Source: Candidatus Eiseniibacteriota bacterium
GTDB lineage: Bacteria > Eisenbacteria > RBG-16-71-46
Length of the DNA stretch: 64,000 bases
Direction of reading: 5' to 3'
Assembly: GCA_016215625.1 (NCBI GenBank)
Contig: JACRIW010000038.1
Span: 62,001-126,000 of the forward strand
In this document: in pieces, positions 35,724 through 44,808 of the stretch
How positions within the stretch are numbered: the stretch's first letter is position 1
How the letters are laid out: each line of letters opens with the position of its first letter
Made by a program: the position numbers and the translations under genes
Notes under the pieces: generated by a model
The model's database searches: none
What the model was told of the DNA's origin: nothing
The model's input: the letters and a program-made list of their open reading frames with translations, nothing else

Positions 35724-36543
35724 CCTCGCCGGACGCGAGATCGTAGTACGCCGTCACGATGCGCAGGTGGCCCTTCTCGACGGCGTCGCGGAGGATGGCG
35801 CTGTTCGCGAGGATCTGCGCCGCCGAGTGACGGGCGTTCGCGCGCACCCCGCGCTCCACGAGTTCCGCACCCTCGAAGCAGGACGTGAGCTTCTGCACCG
35901 TGGGCCGGATCTCCTGCACGAGCGCGACGAGGTTCTGCGACGGCAGCTCGTCGTTGCTGCAGGCCGCCTTCACCGCGCCGCACGAGCCGTGCCCGAGCAC
36001 GACGATCAGTTTCGCGTGCAGGTGCTCGACCGCGTACTCCATCGAGCCGAGCACGATCGGGTCGACGATGTTGCCGGCCGTGCGCACGACGAACAGGTCG
36101 CCGAGCGACTGGTCGAACAGCAGCTCGGGGCCGACGCGGCTGTCGGCGCACGCGAGCACGATCGCGTCCGGGTGCTGGCCGCCGACGAGCGCCGCGCGCT
36201 GCGCGACGACGCCGCGCGTGCGCGTGCGGCCGCTCACGAAGCGGCGGTTGCCCGCGAGCAGCCGCGCCCACACGTCGGCGTCGCCTTCGTCGGGATGTCC
36301 CGCCGGCGCGGCGTGCGCGGCGGCGCCGGGAGCGGCGTGACCGGAGGCCGGAGCGCCGTGACCGGACGCGGGCTCGGTGGCGGTCGCCGAGCCGAGCTGC
36401 GTGGCGACGCGCTGCTGGATGCGCTGCTTGGTTTCGATCGCACGGTGCACCTGGTCCGGCGTGGTCTCCGCGTGCGGAGCGATCGGCGCCTGGGCCAGGG
36501 CGAGGGCCGCGAGCACGGCGACGAGCAGGGGAATGCGCTTCAT
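35707..36543 (-). CDS. Exported beta-carbonic anhydrase
   Basis: This 278-residue reverse-strand protein starts MKRIPLLVAVLAALALAQAPIAPHA, a signal peptide. A His/Ala/Pro/Gly-rich linker (GHGAPASGHAAPGAAAHAAPAGHPDEGD, about 58-85) leads into a beta-carbonic anhydrase domain. Zinc ligands are CADSR and the GHGSCGA His/Cys pair, and the Arg-Thr-Ala-Gly-Asn loop (VVRTAGNIVD) is intact. It should hydrate CO2 in the periplasm or outside. GAGGAGTCGCC precedes the ATG at 36543. The longer ORF-track start is rejected because it runs through the divergent asd promoter. Confidence 0.92.
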   Translation of the reverse strand: MKRIPLLVAVLAALALAQAPIAPHAETTPDQVHRAIETKQRIQQRVATQLGSATATEPASGHGAPASGHAAPGAAAHAAPAGHPDEGDADVWARLLAGNRRFVSGRTRTRGVVAQRAALVGGQHPDAIVLACADSRVGPELLFDQSLGDLFVVRTAGNIVDPIVLGSMEYAVEHLHAKLIVVLGHGSCGAVKAACSNDELPSQNLVALVQEIRPTVQKLTSCFEGAELVERGVRANARHSAAQILANSAILRDAVEKGHLRIVTAYYDLASGEVKPID

Positions 36544-36662
36544 GGCGACTCCTCGTGGGACGGACGTATTCAGGGGGCCTGGCGCGCGGGGCACCGGCGG
36601 CCGCCGGCGCGCACACCTCGACGCCTCCCAGTTTCGGCAGCGAAGGCGCGGGCTTGAGAGCG

Positions 36663-36692
36663 TTGACACCCGCCGCGAGCGGCGACTATCTT
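36663..36692 (+). promoter_or_regulatory. Strong promoter of the asd-truA-htrA-pur unit
   Basis: Perfect TTGACA, an 18-nt spacer and TATCTT. It lies in the 262-base divergent gap between the carbonic anhydrase gene and asd. The leader to the asd GTG is about 107 nt. I saw no riboswitch-like fold in it. Confidence 0.75.
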
Positions 36693-36805
36693 GCGGCCTC
36701 GCTTCGTGTTCACGCTTTCCGCCATGCGGAGCGCCGGGCCCTCCGGCATCCGTTGCCCGTCCCTGGCCCCGTCCGCGCCGTGACGCCGACCACCGGGAGA
36801 CTCTC

Positions 36806-37822
36806 GTGCCACGCATCGTTGCCATTCTGGGAGCGACCGGACAGGTCGGTCGCACCATGCTCGCGCTTCTCGAGGAGCGCGCCTTCCCGTGCGACGGCGT
36901 GAAGCTGCTCGCCAGCCCTTCGAGCGCCGGACGCACGCTCACGTTCCGCGGCGCCGAGGTCCCCGTCGAGCCGGTCGGACCGGGAGCGTTCGACGGTTGC
37001 GAGTTCGCGCTCTTCGGCGTGAAGAACCCGATCGCGCAGCAGTGGTCCGGCCCCGCGCGCGAAGCGGGCGCCACGGTGATCGACAACAGCAGCGCCTACC
37101 GCTACGTGGACGACGTGCCGCTCGTCGTGCCGGAGGTGAACGGCGCGCTGCTCGCCGCGCGCCCGACGCTGATCGCGAACCCGAACTGCTCGGCGGCGCC
37201 GGTGGTGCTCGCGCTCGCCGCGCTGCGGCCGCTCGGCACGCTGAAGAAGCTGCTCGTCTCGACCTACCAGTCGGTCTCCGGCGCCGGCAGCGCCGCGCTC
37301 GACGACCTCGAGGCCGGCGTGAAGGCGGGGTGGGGCGGCGCGACGCCGCCGCGGCTCGCGGACGGCCGGCCGCCCTTCGCGTTCAACTGCATCCCGCACA
37401 TCGACCGCTTCGAGGACAACGGCTACACGCGCGAGGAGATGAAGGTCGTGTGGGAGACCCGCAAGATCCTCGGCCTGCCGGACCTGCCCGTCACCGTGAC
37501 CGCCGTGCGCGTGCCCGTGCGCATCGGGCACAGCGCCGCGGTGCACGCGTGGTTCGACCGGCCGGTCTCGCCCGACGATGCGCGCGCGGCGTGGGCCGCG
37601 TTCCCCGGCATCGAGGTGCAGGACGATCCCGCGCACCTGCGCTACCCGTTGCCGCTCGACGTCGCGGGCCGCGATCCGGTCGTGGTCGGGCGCGCGCGCG
37701 TGGACCTCATGGAGCCGAACGGGCTCGCGTTCTTCTACGTGTCGGACAACCTGCGCAAGGGCGCGGCCCTCAACGCCGTCCAGATCGCGGAAGCCTGCCT
37801 GGCGGCCCGGAAGCACTCGTGA
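36806..37822 (+). CDS. asd: Aspartate-semialdehyde dehydrogenase
   Basis: This 338-residue NADP enzyme makes aspartate semialdehyde for lysine/diaminopimelate, threonine and methionine. GATGQVGRTMLALLEER (residue 9) is the nucleotide site, NPNCSAAPVVLAL carries the catalytic Cys128, STYQSVSGAG and VRVPVRIGHSAAVHAWF follow. Length and motif order match the family. GTG start with GGGAGA upstream. truA overlaps by 4 nt. Confidence 0.95.
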   Translation: MPRIVAILGATGQVGRTMLALLEERAFPCDGVKLLASPSSAGRTLTFRGAEVPVEPVGPGAFDGCEFALFGVKNPIAQQWSGPAREAGATVIDNSSAYRYVDDVPLVVPEVNGALLAARPTLIANPNCSAAPVVLALAALRPLGTLKKLLVSTYQSVSGAGSAALDDLEAGVKAGWGGATPPRLADGRPPFAFNCIPHIDRFEDNGYTREEMKVVWETRKILGLPDLPVTVTAVRVPVRIGHSAAVHAWFDRPVSPDDARAAWAAFPGIEVQDDPAHLRYPLPLDVAGRDPVVVGRARVDLMEPNGLAFFYVSDNLRKGAALNAVQIAEACLAARKHS

Positions 37823-38601
37823 TCGAAGCACGCACGTTCCGCCTGACGGTCGCGTACGACGGAACGGATTTCCACGGCTGGCAGCGCCAGCCGGAGCTGC
37901 GCACCGTGCAGGGTGAACTGGAGCGCGCGTTGAACGAAGTGCTGGGAGACGATGCCGCGCCGCTCGAGACGGGCGGCGGGCCGGTCACCGTGAACGGCGC
38001 CGGGCGCACCGACGCCGGCGTGCACGCGCGCGGGCAGGTCGCCTCGTTCCGCGCGCGCACGGTGTATCCCGGGCACGCGATCGGACCCATGGCGCAGAAG
38101 CGCCTGCCGCGCGACGTGCGCATCGTGCGCTCGGAGGAGGCCGCGCCGGGGTTCCACGCGCGCCACAGCGCGCGGGCGCGGCGCTACGAGTACCGCATGC
38201 TCGACCAGCACGATCCGATGTTCGGGCGCTTCGCGTGGTTCCCCGCGCGGCGCTACTCGGGCGACGGGCTCGAGCGCTCGGCCACCGCGCTCGCGGGCGT
38301 GCACGACTGCACGAGCGTGGGCGCGAAGGGCAGTTCGCCCGTGTCGCCCGTGTGCCGGATCGATCACGCGGTGTGGCGGCGCTGGGAGCGCGGCTGGCTG
38401 TTCGACGTGCAGGCCGACCATTTCCTGTACCACATGGTGCGCAATCTCGTGGGCACCGCGCTGTGGGTGAGCAACGACGCGGATCCCGCGGGCCGCATGG
38501 CGGCGATCCTCGCGTCGCGCCGCCGGAGCGACGCGGGGCCGACGGTGTCGCCCCGGGGGCTGAGCCTCGAGGGCGTGACGTACGAAGGGGAGGAGTCGTG
38601 A
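37819..38601 (+). CDS. truA: tRNA pseudouridine(38-40) synthase
   Basis: This 260-residue TruA modifies uridines 38-40 of tRNA anticodon stem-loops. AYDGTDFHGWQRQPELRTVQGELE starts near residue 11, the catalytic Asp65 is in GAGRTDAGVHARGQ, and FHARHSARARRYEY and HMVRNLVGTAL are intact. Overlaps asd by 4 nt (GTGA) and abuts htrA. Confidence 0.95.
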   Translation: MIEARTFRLTVAYDGTDFHGWQRQPELRTVQGELERALNEVLGDDAAPLETGGGPVTVNGAGRTDAGVHARGQVASFRARTVYPGHAIGPMAQKRLPRDVRIVRSEEAAPGFHARHSARARRYEYRMLDQHDPMFGRFAWFPARRYSGDGLERSATALAGVHDCTSVGAKGSSPVSPVCRIDHAVWRRWERGWLFDVQADHFLYHMVRNLVGTALWVSNDADPAGRMAAILASRRRSDAGPTVSPRGLSLEGVTYEGEES

Positions 38602-38603
38602 GC

Positions 38604-39749
38604 ATGAAACGCATGGCGGTGTTGGGAGTGTTCGCGGGCGGCCTGCTGCTCGGTGCCGTGGTGATGGCGGCCGTGGGCGGCGGCGCGAATCGCGACGGCG
38701 CGCCCCGGCGCGCGAAGCCCGTGGCGATCGACGACTCGCGGCGCACGGCGATCGTCACCGCGGCCGAGCGCGTGAGCCCGGCCGTCGTCTCCGTGAGCGT
38801 CGTGACGACGCGCGTGGTGCGCAGCGACCCGTTCGGTGGCGCGTTCCACGACGAGTTCTTCGACCGGTTCTTCCCGCGCAACGAGTACCGCCAGAAGGTG
38901 CCGGGGCTCGGCTCGGGCGTGATCGTGGACGCGAGCGGGCTCGTGCTCACGAACTCGCACGTCGTGCGCGGCGCCGACGAGATCAAGGTGAACCTGCCCG
39001 ACGGGCGGCAGTTCCCGGCGAAGCTGCTCGGGGATTCCGAGGTGTACGACCTCGCGGTGCTGCGCATCGAGGGAGACAAGCTTCCCGTCGCGCCGATGGG
39101 CGACTCCGACGCGCTGCTCGTCGGGGAGTGGGCGATCGCGATCGGCAACCCGTTCGGCTTCCTGCTCGACGGTTCGGAGCCCACGGTGACCGCCGGCGTG
39201 GTGAGCGCGACGAAGCGCGACATCAAGGGCGAGGCGACCGAATCGGGGATCTACAAGAACATGATCCAGACCGACGCGGCCATCAATCCCGGCAACAGCG
39301 GCGGCGCGCTCGTGAACGGCATGGGCGAGCTGATCGGCATCAACACGTTCATCCTCACGCAGGGCGGCGGTTCGATCGGCCTCGGCTTCGCGATCCCGAT
39401 CAACATGGCGAAGAAAATCCTCGACGAGATCCGCCAGTACGGGCGCGTGCGCTCGGCGTGGCCCGGCATGCAGGTGCAGCAGGTGACCGAGATGATGGCG
39501 CGCCGGCTCGGCTGGACGGACGCCTCCGGTCTCGTGGTCTCGCGCGTGGACCCGCGCGGACCGGCCGCGCGCGCGGGCGTGCAGGTGGGCGACCGCATCC
39601 GCACCGTGAACGGCCGCGTGACCGACGACGTGGACGACGCGCAGAGCGGCATCTACGGCGCGCAGGTCGGGGACGTGCTCGCGCTCGAGGTCGAGCGCGA
39701 CGGGAAACGGCTCAAGTTCCGCATCGTCCTCGAGGAGGCGCCGCGCTGA
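38604..39749 (+). CDS. HtrA/DegP-family periplasmic serine protease
   Basis: This 381-residue S1C protease has an N-terminal signal anchor (MAVLGVFAGGLLLGAVVMAAV), a trypsin-like domain and one PDZ domain (about 280-381). The triad is TNSHVV (His119), YDLAVL (Asp149) and NPGNSGGAL (Ser232). The single PDZ resembles DegS or short HtrA proteins. It would handle misfolded envelope proteins. The ATG at 38604 has AGGAG 8 nt upstream; the GTG at 38598 is less likely. Confidence 0.93.
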   Translation: MKRMAVLGVFAGGLLLGAVVMAAVGGGANRDGAPRRAKPVAIDDSRRTAIVTAAERVSPAVVSVSVVTTRVVRSDPFGGAFHDEFFDRFFPRNEYRQKVPGLGSGVIVDASGLVLTNSHVVRGADEIKVNLPDGRQFPAKLLGDSEVYDLAVLRIEGDKLPVAPMGDSDALLVGEWAIAIGNPFGFLLDGSEPTVTAGVVSATKRDIKGEATESGIYKNMIQTDAAINPGNSGGALVNGMGELIGINTFILTQGGGSIGLGFAIPINMAKKILDEIRQYGRVRSAWPGMQVQQVTEMMARRLGWTDASGLVVSRVDPRGPAARAGVQVGDRIRTVNGRVTDDVDDAQSGIYGAQVGDVLALEVERDGKRLKFRIVLEEAPR

Positions 39750-39750
39750 C

Positions 39751-41052
39751 ATGATCGACCGCTATTGCCGGCCCGAGATGGCCGCGCTCTGGAGCGACGC
39801 GCAGCGCCTCGCCACGTGGCTCGACGTCGAGCTCGCGGCGACCGAAGCGCGCGAGAAGCGCGGGGACGTGCCCGCGGGCACGACGGAACGCATCCGCTCG
39901 CGCGCGCGCGTGAACCCGGCGCGCATGCTCGAGATCGAAGCCGAGGTGCACCACGACGTCATCGCGTTCCTCTCGATGATCGCGGAGACGGCGGGCGACG
40001 ACGCGCGTCACCTGCACGCCGGCATGACGTCGAGCGATCTCGTGGACACCGCGCTCGCGCTGCAGCTGCAGCGCGCGGGGCGCGTGCTCGCGACCGAGGT
40101 GCACCGCCTGCGGCGCGCCGCGTGGGCGCTCGCGCAGCGTCACCGGCGCACGCCGATGGTGGGCCGCAGCCACGGCGTGCACGCCGAGCCCATCACCTTC
40201 GGGCTCAAGGCGCTGATCTGGTCCGAGGAGCTCGGGCGCGGGCTCGACCGCCTGCAGGCCGCGCTCGCGGGCTGCGCGGTGGGCAAGTTCAGCGGCGCGG
40301 TCGGCACGCTCGTGCACCTCGACGCCGAGATCGAGGAGACGGCGCTGCGCGCGCTCGGGCTCGAGCCCGAGCCGGTCGCCAACCAGGTCGTGCAGCGCGA
40401 CCGGCACGCGGCGCTGCTGTGCGCGATCGCCGTGCTCGGAGGCACGCTGGAGAAGATCGCGCTCGAGGTCCGGCACCTCATGCGCACGGAAGTGCGCGAG
40501 GCCGAGGAGCCGTTCACGGAGAAGCAGAAGGGCTCCTCGGCGATGCCGCACAAGCGCAATCCCGTGCGCTGCGAGCGCGTGTGCGGCATGGCGCGCCTGC
40601 TGCGCGGCTACGCGCTGGCGGGGCTCGAGAACCAGGCGCTCTGGCACGAGCGCGACATCAGCCACTCGTCGGTCGAGCGTGTCGCGTTCGCGGACGCGTT
40701 CCTCGTGGCGCACTTCATGACGCACGACCTGTGCTGGGTGCTCGAGGGACTGCGCGTGAACGAGGGGCGCATGCTCGCCAACCTCGAGTCGGGCGGCGGC
40801 CTCGTGCATTCACAGCGCGTGCTGCTCGCGCTCACCGAGTCCGGGCTCGCACGCGACGACGCCTACCGGATCGTGAAGCGCCACGCGCTCGCCGCCGCCG
40901 ACGGCGGCACGCCGTTCCGCGACGGGCTCGCGGGCGACCCGGAGGTGAGCGCGCGGCTCGACGCCGCGACGCTCGCCGGATGTTTCGAACTGTCCCACTA
41001 CCTGCGCAGCGTGGACGCGATCTTCGCGCGCGCCGAGGAACCCCTCGCATGA
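39751..41052 (+). CDS. purB: Adenylosuccinate lyase
   Basis: This 433-residue fumarase-superfamily lyase splits SAICAR and adenylosuccinate. TSSDLVDTALALQL, RSHGVHAEPITFG (catalytic His region) and the flexible signature loop GSSAMPHKRNPVRCER (about 262) are intact. It starts 2 nt after the htrA stop. purL overlaps its end by 4 nt. Confidence 0.97.
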   Translation: MIDRYCRPEMAALWSDAQRLATWLDVELAATEAREKRGDVPAGTTERIRSRARVNPARMLEIEAEVHHDVIAFLSMIAETAGDDARHLHAGMTSSDLVDTALALQLQRAGRVLATEVHRLRRAAWALAQRHRRTPMVGRSHGVHAEPITFGLKALIWSEELGRGLDRLQAALAGCAVGKFSGAVGTLVHLDAEIEETALRALGLEPEPVANQVVQRDRHAALLCAIAVLGGTLEKIALEVRHLMRTEVREAEEPFTEKQKGSSAMPHKRNPVRCERVCGMARLLRGYALAGLENQALWHERDISHSSVERVAFADAFLVAHFMTHDLCWVLEGLRVNEGRMLANLESGGGLVHSQRVLLALTESGLARDDAYRIVKRHALAAADGGTPFRDGLAGDPEVSARLDAATLAGCFELSHYLRSVDAIFARAEEPLA

Positions 41053-43400
41053 CGACGCTCACCGCCGCCACCGGCGCCTGGACCACGGACGAGTCGCGCG
41101 ACCCGGCCGCCGTCTCGCGCGCGCTGCGGGCGCGCGGCGTCGCACTCGAGGCGGAGGAGGTCACGCTGCTCGAACGGCTGCTCGGCCGCCCGCCGCGCTG
41201 GGCCGAGGCCGTGCTGTTCGGCATCCTCTGGAGCGAGCACTGCTCGTACAAGTCCACGCGTCACCTGCTCAAGCGCCTGCCCACGCGCGCGCCGCAGGTC
41301 GTGATCGGGCCGGGCGAGGACGCGGGCGTCGTGTCGCTTCCGGCGCCGTGCGACGACCTCGTGCTCGTGCTCGGGCACGAGAGCCACAACCATCCGAGCC
41401 AGGTGCTGCCGGTCGAGGGCGCCGCCACGGGCATCGGCGGCATCGTGCGCGACATCGTGTGCATGGGTGCGGAGGTGGTGGGCGTGATGGACTCGCTGCG
41501 CTTCGGCGACCCCGCCGGTTCCGTGCACGCGCGCGACGTCATGCGCGGCGTGGTGCAGGGCATCGCGGACTACGGCAATGCGCTCGGCGTGCCGAACCTG
41601 GGCGGCGACACGGTGTTCGACTCGGGCTACGACACGAACTGCCTCGTGAACGCCATGGCCATCGGGCTCGCGCCCGCGGACGGCGTGCTGCGGAGCCGAG
41701 TGCCGCAGGGGCCGGGGCCGTGGGTGTTCGTGCTGGTGGGCAAGCCGACCGACGAGAGCGGCTTCGGCGGCGCGGCGTTCGCCTCGGGCGAACTCGGCGC
41801 CGACGACCAGCGCGGGGCCGTGCAGCTGCCGGACCCGTTCCTCAAACGCGTGCTCAACGTCGCGACCTACGAGGTGTTCCGCCGGGTGCGCGCGGCCGGC
41901 GTGCCGTGCGGCTTCAAGGACCTCGGCGCGGGCGGCATCGCCTGCGCGACGAGCGAACTGGCCGCGGCCGGCGGATGCGGCGCGGAGATCCGCCTCGACG
42001 ACGCGCACCGCGTCGCGCGGCCGCTGCCGCCCGAGGTGCTGCTCTGCGCGGAGACGCAGGAGCGCTACTGCTGGGTCGTGCCCGAGGCGTTCGCGCCCGA
42101 GCTCGTGCGGCTCTACGAGGAGGAGTTCGCGCTCGGCCAGGTGATGCCCGGCGCAGGCGCGCGCGTGATCGGCCGCGCGATTCCCGAGAAGCGCTACCGC
42201 GTCGAGTGGCAGGGCGAAGTCCTCGTGGACTGCGAGGTGGACGCGATCACCACCGGCCGCAAGGCCGAGCGTCCTTCGCGGCCGCGCGTGCGCGCCGAGG
42301 CGAAGCCGCGCCGGCGCCGGGCCGCCGATGTGCGCGGCGCGCTGCTCACGCTGCTCGGCGGCGAACATCTCGGCTCGCGCGAATACCTCTACCGGCACTA
42401 CGACTCCGAGGTGCAGGGCCGCACGTGGCTGCGCCCCGGCGAGGGCGACGCGGCCGTGCTGCGCGCGCACCCCGAGCGCCCGCTCGGGCTCGCATTCGCG
42501 GTCGGCGGGAATCCGCACTGGTGCGCCGGCGATCCCGATCTCGGCGCCCGGCACGCGGTGGCCGAGGCGGCGCGCAACTGCGCCGTGGTCGGCGCGCGTC
42601 CCTGGGCGCTCACGGACTGCCTCAACTTCGGGCATCCCGAGGATCCGGAGGTGATGGGCGACCTCGAGGCGAGCCTCGACGGTCTCGCCGCCGCGGCGCA
42701 CGCGCTCGGGGGTCTCGCCGCGCCGGGCTCGCCGCTTCCTTACGTGAGCGGCAACGTCTCGCTCTACAACCAGGTCGGGCGCGACGCGATCCCGCCCTCG
42801 CCGATCGTGATGTGCGCGGGCGTGCTCGACGACGCGGGGCAGGCGCTGGGACTCGCGCCCACGAGCGCGGGGCACGTGATCGTGCTCGTGGGCGAGCCGC
42901 GCGAGGGGCTCGAGGGTTCGACCTACCGCCGCGAAGTGCTGCGCGAGCGCGGCGGCCCGCCGCCGCCGCTGTCGCTCGAACACGAAGCGCGCCTGCAGGC
43001 CTTCGCGGTCGAAGTGGCGCGCGGGCGCTGGGCCGCCGCGGCGCACGACGTCTCGGACGGCGGTCTCGGCGTGGCGCTCGCCGAGATGCTGCTCGCCGCG
43101 GCGCCGGAGGCGAACCTCGGCATGGACGCGCAGCTCGACGTGCTCGGCGTGGAGCCCGCGGTGGCGCTCTTCTGCGAGCGCCCCGCGATCGTGTACGCGC
43201 TGCCCTTCGAGCGGCTGCCGCGCTTCTCGCAGGCGGCGCGCGACCACGCACTGCAGACCTGGCCGATCGGCTCGGTGAGCGCGCACGGCCAGCTCCGGAT
43301 GCTGCTGCCCGGCGAGCAGCGCGTGGCGTGGACGGTCGCCGAACTTCGCGACGCATCCCAGCGCGCGCTGGCGCGGCGCTGGAACGAGGAGGGCGCGTGA
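41049..43400 (+). CDS. purL: Phosphoribosylformylglycinamidine synthase subunit PurL
   Basis: This 783-residue small-type PurL is the ATPase subunit that amidates FGAR to FGAM. Motifs include WSEHCSYKSTRHLLKRLP, GHESHNHPSQVLPVEGAATGIGGI, GDTVFDSGYDTN-type GGDTVFDS, and KDLGAGGIACATSELA. This PurL needs separate PurQ and PurS partners: purQ follows immediately, and a PurS-like gene sits after it. ATG start within the purB stop (ATGA). Confidence 0.97.
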   Translation: MTTLTAATGAWTTDESRDPAAVSRALRARGVALEAEEVTLLERLLGRPPRWAEAVLFGILWSEHCSYKSTRHLLKRLPTRAPQVVIGPGEDAGVVSLPAPCDDLVLVLGHESHNHPSQVLPVEGAATGIGGIVRDIVCMGAEVVGVMDSLRFGDPAGSVHARDVMRGVVQGIADYGNALGVPNLGGDTVFDSGYDTNCLVNAMAIGLAPADGVLRSRVPQGPGPWVFVLVGKPTDESGFGGAAFASGELGADDQRGAVQLPDPFLKRVLNVATYEVFRRVRAAGVPCGFKDLGAGGIACATSELAAAGGCGAEIRLDDAHRVARPLPPEVLLCAETQERYCWVVPEAFAPELVRLYEEEFALGQVMPGAGARVIGRAIPEKRYRVEWQGEVLVDCEVDAITTGRKAERPSRPRVRAEAKPRRRRAADVRGALLTLLGGEHLGSREYLYRHYDSEVQGRTWLRPGEGDAAVLRAHPERPLGLAFAVGGNPHWCAGDPDLGARHAVAEAARNCAVVGARPWALTDCLNFGHPEDPEVMGDLEASLDGLAAAAHALGGLAAPGSPLPYVSGNVSLYNQVGRDAIPPSPIVMCAGVLDDAGQALGLAPTSAGHVIVLVGEPREGLEGSTYRREVLRERGGPPPPLSLEHEARLQAFAVEVARGRWAAAAHDVSDGGLGVALAEMLLAAAPEANLGMDAQLDVLGVEPAVALFCERPAIVYALPFERLPRFSQAARDHALQTWPIGSVSAHGQLRMLLPGEQRVAWTVAELRDASQRALARRWNEEGA

Positions 43401-44218
43401 GCACGCACGTGGTGGCGGTGATGCAGTTCCCGGGCGTGAACTGCGAGGCCGAAACGCTCCGCGCGCTCGCGCGGGCGGGGCTCGAGGGCGAAGTCTTCCG
43501 GTGGACGCGCCCGGCTTCGGAACTCGGCCGGTACGGGGCGTTCGTGTTGCCGGGGGGCTTTTCGTACCAGGATCGCGTGCGCGCCGGCGCGCTCGCCGCG
43601 CGCGACCCGCTGCTCGGCGCGCTCGCCGAGCTGGCGGACGAGGGCCGGCCGGTGCTCGGCATCTGCAACGGCGCACAGGTCCTCGTCGAGGCCGGGCTCG
43701 TGCCGGGGCGCGGCAAGGTCGAGCTCGCGCTCGCTCGCAACCGCATGCCGCGCCGCTCCGGGTACTACTCGCGCTGGGTGTACTGCCGGGTCGAGCCGTC
43801 GCCGTGCGTGTTCACGCGCGCCCTGCCGCCCGGCACGCTCGTGCCGCTGCCGGTGGCGCACGGCGAGGGGCGCTTCACGGCGTCCTCGCGCACGGCGATG
43901 CCGAGACTGCTCGCCGCGGGGCAGGTGCCGTTGCGCTATGCGAGCGCCGCGGGCGAGCTGGCCGAGGAGTTCCCGGCGCTGCCCAACGGGGCGGAGCTTT
44001 CGGCCGCGGGCGTGTGCAACGCGGCGGGCAACGTGCTCGCGATGATGCCGCACCCCGAGCGCGCGCTGGAGCTCGGCGCGCTCGCGCGCGGCGTCGCGGG
44101 CGCGTGGAGCGAGCGGCGGCTGGCCTGCGTGCAGGGCGGGGGCGATCTCGCGCGCGAGGACGGCCCGGGAGCGGTGTTCTTCCGCGGCCTCGCCGCGCAC
44201 CTGATGGAGGCCGTGTGA
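43397..44218 (+). CDS. purQ: Phosphoribosylformylglycinamidine synthase subunit PurQ
   Basis: This 273-residue class I glutamine amidotransferase supplies ammonia to PurL. FPGVNCEAE, PGGFSYQDRVRAGA, the nucleophile in GICNGAQ (Cys90) and MMPHPER (His219) identify it. It is somewhat longer than the usual 220-230 residues because of a C-terminal extension of about 40 residues. GTG start overlapping purL by 4 nt. Confidence 0.96.
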   Translation: MSTHVVAVMQFPGVNCEAETLRALARAGLEGEVFRWTRPASELGRYGAFVLPGGFSYQDRVRAGALAARDPLLGALAELADEGRPVLGICNGAQVLVEAGLVPGRGKVELALARNRMPRRSGYYSRWVYCRVEPSPCVFTRALPPGTLVPLPVAHGEGRFTASSRTAMPRLLAAGQVPLRYASAAGELAEEFPALPNGAELSAAGVCNAAGNVLAMMPHPERALELGALARGVAGAWSERRLACVQGGGDLAREDGPGAVFFRGLAAHLMEAV

Positions 44219-44808
44219 GCACGCTCGTGAAGGAGTGCGCGCTGCTGTTCGTCGAGCTGCGGGCCGCCGATCCGGAGGCGACCTCCGCGTTGCAGGTCGC
44301 CCGTGCGCACCTCGTCGAGGGGGCGGCGCTCGTGGGGCTGCGGCGCTGGCGTGTGTTCGAGCTGCGCGGTGAACTGCCGGATCCGCCCGAGCTCGAGGCG
44401 CGCGTGCATCGTTCGACCCAGTTCTACAACCCCGCCAAGGAACGCGGTACGCTCCTCGCCGAAGGACACGGCGGATCGCCCGCGGCGGCGGACGAGGCGC
44501 TCGTGCTCGTGTTCGACCGCGGCGGAGAGCGCCGGCCGGCGGCGGAACGCTGGTGGCGCCACGACGGCGGCGCGAAGGTCGAGGTGCGCGAGGGCACGGC
44601 GTGGGCGCTCCGCTTCGAGGGCGGGCCGGCGTCGGCGGCGCAGGTCGAGGGCGTGGCCGTGACGAAGTCTCGTGCGAGCGGACTGCTCTGCAATCCCCAT
44701 TCACAGGAGTGGCGGTGGCTGCCGGCCGGTGAGCGGCCGCCTCTGGACTGGATCTCACGCAGGAAGACCGCCCGCGCGGGACGCGGGCCGGGAGGGAATG
44801 CGCCATGA
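44215..44808 (+). CDS. PurS-like candidate in the purL-purQ-purF cluster
   Basis: This 197-residue protein is not a clear family member. Its first 75 residues follow the PurS layout: a beta strand (CALLFVELRAADPEA), a helix (ALQVARAHLVEGAA), a strand (LRRWRVFELRGEL, compare VRVGKxxEL) and a helix ending in YNPAKERGTLL where PurS has LLANPVIEDY. A second, divergent half ends with a comparable LLCNPHSQEWRWL. The gene lies exactly where PurS is expected, with 4-nt overlaps on both sides. I infer a fused or duplicated PurS; a different adaptor is possible. Confidence 0.5.
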   Translation: MSTLVKECALLFVELRAADPEATSALQVARAHLVEGAALVGLRRWRVFELRGELPDPPELEARVHRSTQFYNPAKERGTLLAEGHGGSPAAADEALVLVFDRGGERRPAAERWWRHDGGAKVEVREGTAWALRFEGGPASAAQVEGVAVTKSRASGLLCNPHSQEWRWLPAGERPPLDWISRRKTARAGRGPGGNAP

